Source: Nitrospirae bacterium CG1_02_44_142 (lineage in GTDB: Bacteria; Nitrospirota; Thermodesulfovibrionia; Thermodesulfovibrionales; UBA1546). From it: a stretch of 8,324 nt of DNA. Both the position numbers and the translations under genes were made by a program. The notes below the pieces were generated by a model that was not told where the DNA came from, ran no database searches, and worked only from the letters and a program-made list of their open reading frames with translations. The stretch covers positions 1 through 8,324 of the forward strand of contig MNVK01000029.1 in the NCBI GenBank assembly GCA_001871685.1, read 5' to 3'. Below are positions 5,063-8,324 of the stretch, one piece after another. Position 1 is the stretch's first letter, and each line of letters opens with the position of its first letter.

Positions 5063-7962
5063 TTGATGACATTATAACATCTATCGCATAATTCAGCGGC
5101 GTCGGTGTGTGTGCCGACGGATGTGCTCCAGTTCCAGCAGCGCGCGCATTTCTTGCCGCTGGCCCGCTCCACAATGACTGACATGCCTTTTATTTCTTCA
5201 CTTTCATAAGCGCCGTCTGGTTTAACAAATCCCTCCATTCCCCCCTTTGCTAAAGGGGGGTGAAGGGAGGTTATCTCAGCTCCGGAAACGATAAACAATG
5301 TTGGGAGAAAATCTTTATATTCATTCAGGAGATTGAACTCATTTTCCTGAAGGCATATAATTACCTTTGCCTCAAGTGAGTTGCCTATGAACTTGTTCTG
5401 CCTCTTAAACTCAAGAGCCTTGTTTATTTCATTCCTTATTGCTATGAGCCTTGCCCATTTATCCTCAAGCGCTGAATCCAGGTATTTTTCATCTGCCTTC
5501 GGGAAAGGCGAGAGAAACACGCTCTCCTCTTTTTTGCCGGCAATAAAGCTCCATATCTCTTCTGCCGTGAAAGAGATTACCGGAGCCATAAGTCCGGTCA
5601 TTGTTAAGAGTATCCTGTTTAAGACCCACTGCGCAGCCCTTCTTTCCTTTGAAGCGGCTTTGAAGGTGTAAAGCCTGTCTTTGAGAGTATCAAGATAAAA
5701 TGAGCTCATGTCCACAACGCAGAAGTTATGCAGGAGATGATAAACCTCATGAAAATCAAATCTCTCGTATGCAGCTGTAATTTTTGCAGTCAGAGTCTGA
5801 AGCCTTGACATGGCCCACCTGTCTATCTCAAGCAGGTCCTTGCTATAATCTTTTCCGTCAAAATCAGAAAGATTGCCGAGCAGAAATCTTGCGGTATTCC
5901 GAATTTTTCTGTAGGCCTCTGTGAGCCTGTCTATAATCTCCTTTGATATCCTGATATCATCCCTGTAATCTTCAGCAGAGACCCACAGCCTCAATATCTC
6001 GGCGCCGTTTGCCTTAATGACCTCCTGCGGCGCAACAACATTGCCGAGAGACTTTGACATCTTCTTGCCTGAACCGTCCATCACAAATCCGTGTGTAAGG
6101 ACTGTTTTATACGGAGACGTCCCCTTGGTCCCCACTGACGTAAGAAGGGAACTCTGGAACCACCCTCTGTGCTGGTCGCTGCCCTCAAGATAAATATCAG
6201 CGGGCCAGGAGAGCTTTGCGTTTTTCTCCAGAACAGCAGCGTGGCTTACGCCTGAATCAAACCAGACGTCAAGTATGTCCAGCTCTTTTGAAAAAGAGGC
6301 GCCGCCGCATTTTTCGCATTTATATCCCGGCGGCAGAAATTCCTCCGCTTTTTTCATGAACCATATATCTGCCCCGTTTTCTTCAACCTGTTTTGTAATT
6401 GCGTCAAGAACCGAATCTTTTTTGACAAATTCTCCGCATCCGCCTGAGGCGGATTCGCATCTGATTAGCGTTATCGGCGCTCCCCAGGCCCTCTGTCTTG
6501 ATACGCACCAATCAGGCCTGCCTGAGACCATGTTGTATATCCTGTCCCTGCCCCATTTAGGAATCCAGTGGACCTTATCAATCTCTTCAAGGCATTTTCC
6601 CCGCAGGTTGTTATGCTCAACAGATATGAACCACTGCTCAGTGGCGCGGAATATGACGGGTTTTTTGCACCTCCAGCAGTGAGGATAGGAATGGGTTATC
6701 TTTTCTTCCTTTATGAGCGCATTATTATTTTTCAGGGTTTCAATGATTACAGCATTTGCCTTGAATACAAACTGCCCTTCAAGTTCTCCAGCCTGTTTTG
6801 TGAATTTACCTCTGTCATCAACAGGCGCATAAATATCAAGCCCGTATTTTAAGCCTGTTTTATAGTCGTCCTCGCCGTGTCCCGGAGCGATATGGACGAT
6901 TCCGGTTCCTTCTTCAAGGGATACAAATTCTCCGAGAACAGCCCTTGATTTTCTCTGGATAAAAGGATGCTCCGCATTAATCCCTTCAAGGTCTTTCCCT
7001 GATATTTTTGCGAGGACTTTTCCGCTTAAATCTATTCTCTCTTTGAGAGCTTCAAGCCTTCCCTCGGCAACAATATAGACTTCATCAGAAAATCCCCCCA
7101 TCCCCCCTTTGCTAAAGGGGGGCGGGGGGGGATTATTTTCGTGATTTGCCTCAACAGCTACATAAATAAAATCAGGATGGAAAGCTAAGGCAAGGTTTGC
7201 AGGCAGTGTCCACGGAGTTGTAGTCCAGATAACGAAGAAAATATTTTTACCCTCTAAGGAGGGCGTCTTATCTCCAAACTCCGAACTCTGAACTCCGAAC
7301 TTTACAAATACAGACGGCGATTCTTTATCCGCATATTCCACCTCTGCCTCTGCAAGAGCAGTAACACACGAAGGGCACCAGTGGACGGGCTTCTTGCCTT
7401 TATATGCGTAGCCCTTTTTTACAAATTCAGAAAATTTCCTGACAATCGTTCCTTCATATTCGTATGACATTGTGAGATACGGTTCTGCCCAGTCTCCCAT
7501 AACTCCGAGCCTCTTGAATTCATCTCTCTGAATGTCCACAAATTTTTCGGCGTATTCCTTGCAGAGCTTTCTTTTTTCAAGGACGCCAATCTTGTCTTTC
7601 TTATCCCCGAGATTTTTGTCCACCTGAAGTTCTATTGGAAGGCCGTGGCAGTCCCACCCCGGAACATAAGGCGAATAAAGCCCCTGCATGGATTTGAATT
7701 TCACGATTATGTCCTTGAGTATCTTATTGAGCGCATGTCCGATATGGATGTGTCCGTTGGCATAAGGAGGGCCGTCATGGAGGATGTAATGCTTGCTGCC
7801 TGAATTTTTGTTTTGCAGCTTTTCATATATCTTATTCTCTTCCCAGAACTTGAGCAGCTCTGGCTCTTTATGCGTGAGGTTCGCTTTCATGGGAAACCCT
7901 GTCTGTGGAAGATTGAGAGTGTCTTTTATGTCTTTTCGCCCCTGCGAATCTGTGATTGCCAT
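5059..7962 (-). CDS. ileS: Isoleucyl-tRNA synthetase IleRS
   Basis: IleRS charges tRNA-Ile with isoleucine and edits mischarged valine. The 967 residues contain, in order, GPPYANGHIHIGH (64-76, HIGH motif), GWDCHGLPIE (102-111), the CP1 editing domain with TTTPWTLPAN (247-256) and GTGIVHIAPGHGEDD (352-366), DVWFDSGVSH (565-574), GSDQHRGWFQSS (594-605), KKMSKSLGN (633-641), the anticodon-binding region, and a C-terminal zinc knuckle at Cys939, Cys942, Cys959 and Cys962. It is 25-45 residues longer than common bacterial IleRS. The excess matches four repeat-coding spots: about 222-238, 274-293, 503-508 and 898-913. A second cysteine pair, normally CxxC, is spread to Cys502-x6-Cys509. The ATG at 7962 is preceded by GAGGAG at a long spacing of 11 bases. 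The conserved region begins at DTLNLPQTGFPMKANL (14-29). It lies 22 bases after the fusA-like gene and overlaps lspA by four bases. Confidence 0.97.
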   Translation of the reverse strand: MAITDSQGRKDIKDTLNLPQTGFPMKANLTHKEPELLKFWEENKIYEKLQNKNSGSKHYILHDGPPYANGHIHIGHALNKILKDIIVKFKSMQGLYSPYVPGWDCHGLPIELQVDKNLGDKKDKIGVLEKRKLCKEYAEKFVDIQRDEFKRLGVMGDWAEPYLTMSYEYEGTIVRKFSEFVKKGYAYKGKKPVHWCPSCVTALAEAEVEYADKESPSVFVKFGVQSSEFGDKTPSLEGKNIFFVIWTTTPWTLPANLALAFHPDFIYVAVEANHENNPPPPPFSKGGMGGFSDEVYIVAEGRLEALKERIDLSGKVLAKISGKDLEGINAEHPFIQRKSRAVLGEFVSLEEGTGIVHIAPGHGEDDYKTGLKYGLDIYAPVDDRGKFTKQAGELEGQFVFKANAVIIETLKNNNALIKEEKITHSYPHCWRCKKPVIFRATEQWFISVEHNNLRGKCLEEIDKVHWIPKWGRDRIYNMVSGRPDWCVSRQRAWGAPITLIRCESASGGCGEFVKKDSVLDAITKQVEENGADIWFMKKAEEFLPPGYKCEKCGGASFSKELDILDVWFDSGVSHAAVLEKNAKLSWPADIYLEGSDQHRGWFQSSLLTSVGTKGTSPYKTVLTHGFVMDGSGKKMSKSLGNVVAPQEVIKANGAEILRLWVSAEDYRDDIRISKEIIDRLTEAYRKIRNTARFLLGNLSDFDGKDYSKDLLEIDRWAMSRLQTLTAKITAAYERFDFHEVYHLLHNFCVVDMSSFYLDTLKDRLYTFKAASKERRAAQWVLNRILLTMTGLMAPVISFTAEEIWSFIAGKKEESVFLSPFPKADEKYLDSALEDKWARLIAIRNEINKALEFKRQNKFIGNSLEAKVIICLQENEFNLLNEYKDFLPTLFIVSGAEITSLHPPLAKGGMEGFVKPDGAYESEEIKGMSVIVERASGKKCARCWNWSTSVGTHTDAAELCDRCYNVIK
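5231..5270. repeat. C-run/G-run palindromic repeat in the 3' part of ileS
   Basis: The core is C6-TTT (5240-5248), a GCT centre, then AAA-G6 (5252-5260). It is flanked by shorter CCCTCC (5231-5236) and GGGAGG (5265-5270) arms that pair with a one-base shift. On the coding strand it reads HPPLAKGGMEGF, at IleRS residues about 901-912. This lies between the anticodon-binding domain and the C-terminal zinc knuckle, where most homologues have a short linker. Confidence 0.85.
6438..6454. repeat. Perfect palindrome inside ileS (7-bp arms, TGA/TCA centre)
   Basis: ATCCGCC, then TGA, then its exact complement, 17 bases. On the coding strand it is read within RCESASGGCGEF. The coded SASGG sits between two cysteines that are usually two residues apart in IleRS, so the palindrome seems to have added about four residues to a metal-binding knuckle. 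Confidence 0.6.
7091..7134. repeat. C-run/G-run palindromic repeat in the editing domain of ileS
   Basis: This is a nearly perfect 44-base inverted repeat: outer arms AATCCCCCC (7091-7099) and GGGGGGATT (7126-7134), inner arms CCCCCCTTT (7102-7110) and AAAGGGGGG (7114-7122), centre GCT. On the coding strand it is read NPPPPPFSKGGMGGF at about residues 277-291. This is inside the CP1 editing domain, between the HPDFIYVAVE and VYIVAEGRLE strands. It is the same element as at 5231-5270, but read in another phase. Confidence 0.85.
7250..7301. repeat. Direct repeat plus small hairpin inside ileS
   Basis: AACTCCGAACT occurs at 7277-7287 and again at 7291-7301, a period of 14 bases. Next to it, CCCTC (7250-7254) and GAGGG (7259-7263) form a five-base-pair stem with a four-base loop. 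On the coding strand the segment reads FGVQSSEFGDKTPSLEGKN, residues about 222-240, before the editing-domain motif TTTPWTLPAN. Homologues vary in length here, so an insertion is likely but less certain than for the palindromes. Confidence 0.55.
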
Positions 7963-7973
7963 GTCAGGAAATG

Positions 7974-7979
7974 CTCCTC
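7974..7979 (-). promoter_or_regulatory. Ribosome binding site of ileS at long spacing
   Basis: GAGGAG on the minus strand lies 11 bases before the ileS ATG at 7962, in the 22-base gap after the fusA-like stop. The spacing is longer than ideal, but no other in-frame start exists before the conserved N-terminus. Confidence 0.45.
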
Positions 7980-7984
7980 TTGTC

Positions 7985-8324
7985 TTATTTCTCTTCTGCT
8001 TTTTCTTTCTTCTGCGCAGCCTTGTCAGCTATTATTTTCTGCGCCTGATGTGAAGGCACTTCTTCGTAATGTGAGAATTCCATTGAATACAGCCCCCTTC
8101 CCGAGGTAAGGCTGTGGAGCTGGTTTGCGTATGTCAGCATCTCGGACATAGGCACTAAGGCCGTTATCTTCTGGTTTCTCGCCTGTGATTCAACTCCCTG
8201 CACCTTGCCCCTCTTTGAATTGAGGTCGCCTATAACTGCGCCGAGGGTCTCGTCAGGTGTTGTAATCTCTACTTTCATTACAGGTTCAAGGAGTATCGGC
8301 TTTGCATTTTCAACAGCCTTTTTT
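7985..8324 (-). CDS. Elongation factor G-like protein, C-terminal part (5' end beyond window)
   Basis: The frame is open from the right edge to a TAA at 7985-7987: 112 codons. It opens with KKAVENAKPILLEPVMKVE, the join of domains IV and V of elongation factor G, and continues with IGDLNSKRGKVQGVE, VPMSEMLTYANQLHSLTSGRG and MEFSHYEEVP, all domain V marks. EF-G drives ribosome translocation using GTP. The G domain is outside the window. The wording GLYSMEFSHYEEVPSHQAQKI and the Lys/Glu-rich tail are closer, as I recall them, to the second EF-G copy (fusA-2 type) of deltaproteobacteria than to the housekeeping FusA from the str operon. This cannot be settled from the C-terminus. An ATG at 8278 lies inside domain V and is not a true start. 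The gene is 22 bases upstream of ileS in the same direction, so they may share a transcript. Confidence 0.9.
   Translation of the reverse strand, partial: KKAVENAKPILLEPVMKVEITTPDETLGAVIGDLNSKRGKVQGVESQARNQKITALVPMSEMLTYANQLHSLTSGRGLYSMEFSHYEEVPSHQAQKIIADKAAQKKEKAEEK

Noticed and set aside
5100..5119. Inverted repeat CGTCGG, eight-base TG-rich spacer, CCGACG in the 3' end of ileS
   Set aside because: It codes part of the zinc-knuckle region (SVGTHTDA), where homologues have similar length, so it does not look like an insert; six-base arms can arise by chance.
7985..8278. Separate small gene starting at the ATG at 8278
   Set aside because: The reading frame continues upstream to the window edge with clear EF-G residues (AKPILLEPV), so this ATG is internal to domain V.

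Overview
The window looks like ordinary chromosome from a free-living Gram-negative-type bacterium with mid-range GC. Gene order, protein style and the C/G-run palindromes inside genes suggest an uncultured lineage near Nitrospirota (Thermodesulfovibrionia-like) or the former deltaproteobacteria. That placement is an inference from sequence style, not from a marker tree.

Layout, left to right. (1) Positions 1-200, minus strand: the N-terminal 66 codons of a DNA methyltransferase that runs off the left edge. (2) Positions 201-439: a short gap with a likely promoter for that gene, a stretch that may be a decayed ORF, and a small dyad. (3) Positions 440-972, minus: two tiny translationally coupled genes (DUF5647-like and a DUF7718-like protein). 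(4) Positions 1015-2624, minus: a tight three-gene set of unknown function, transcribed TPR protein, then small cysteine protein, then six-helix membrane protein. (5) Positions 2625-2696: a divergent promoter region. (6) Positions 2697-3800, plus: tsaD, the only plus-strand gene, converging on lgt with 18 bp between. (7) Positions 3819-8324, minus: an apparent operon transcribed fusA-like (C-terminal part only), ileS, lspA, lgt.

How the genes work together: fusA-like, ileS and tsaD all serve translation (translocation, Ile-tRNA charging, t6A37 modification of ANN-reading tRNAs). lspA and lgt are consecutive steps of lipoprotein maturation. The TPR/Cys/membrane set and the small DUF pair have no assigned role. 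The methyltransferase may belong to a restriction-modification locus that continues to the left.

The most striking signal is in the DNA of the housekeeping genes. tsaD and ileS together carry six palindromic or repeated inserts in frame, each in a place where the protein family normally has a short or variable loop. Three are copies of one C-run/G-run element read as PP(L/F)xKGG. Two are perfect stems around the same TGA/TCA centre. One is a period-14 direct repeat next to a small hairpin. Both proteins are longer than usual by roughly the inserted amount. This resembles the Rickettsia palindromic element phenomenon in an unrelated genome. I see no CRISPR array, tRNA, rRNA, transposase, or obvious complete defence system.
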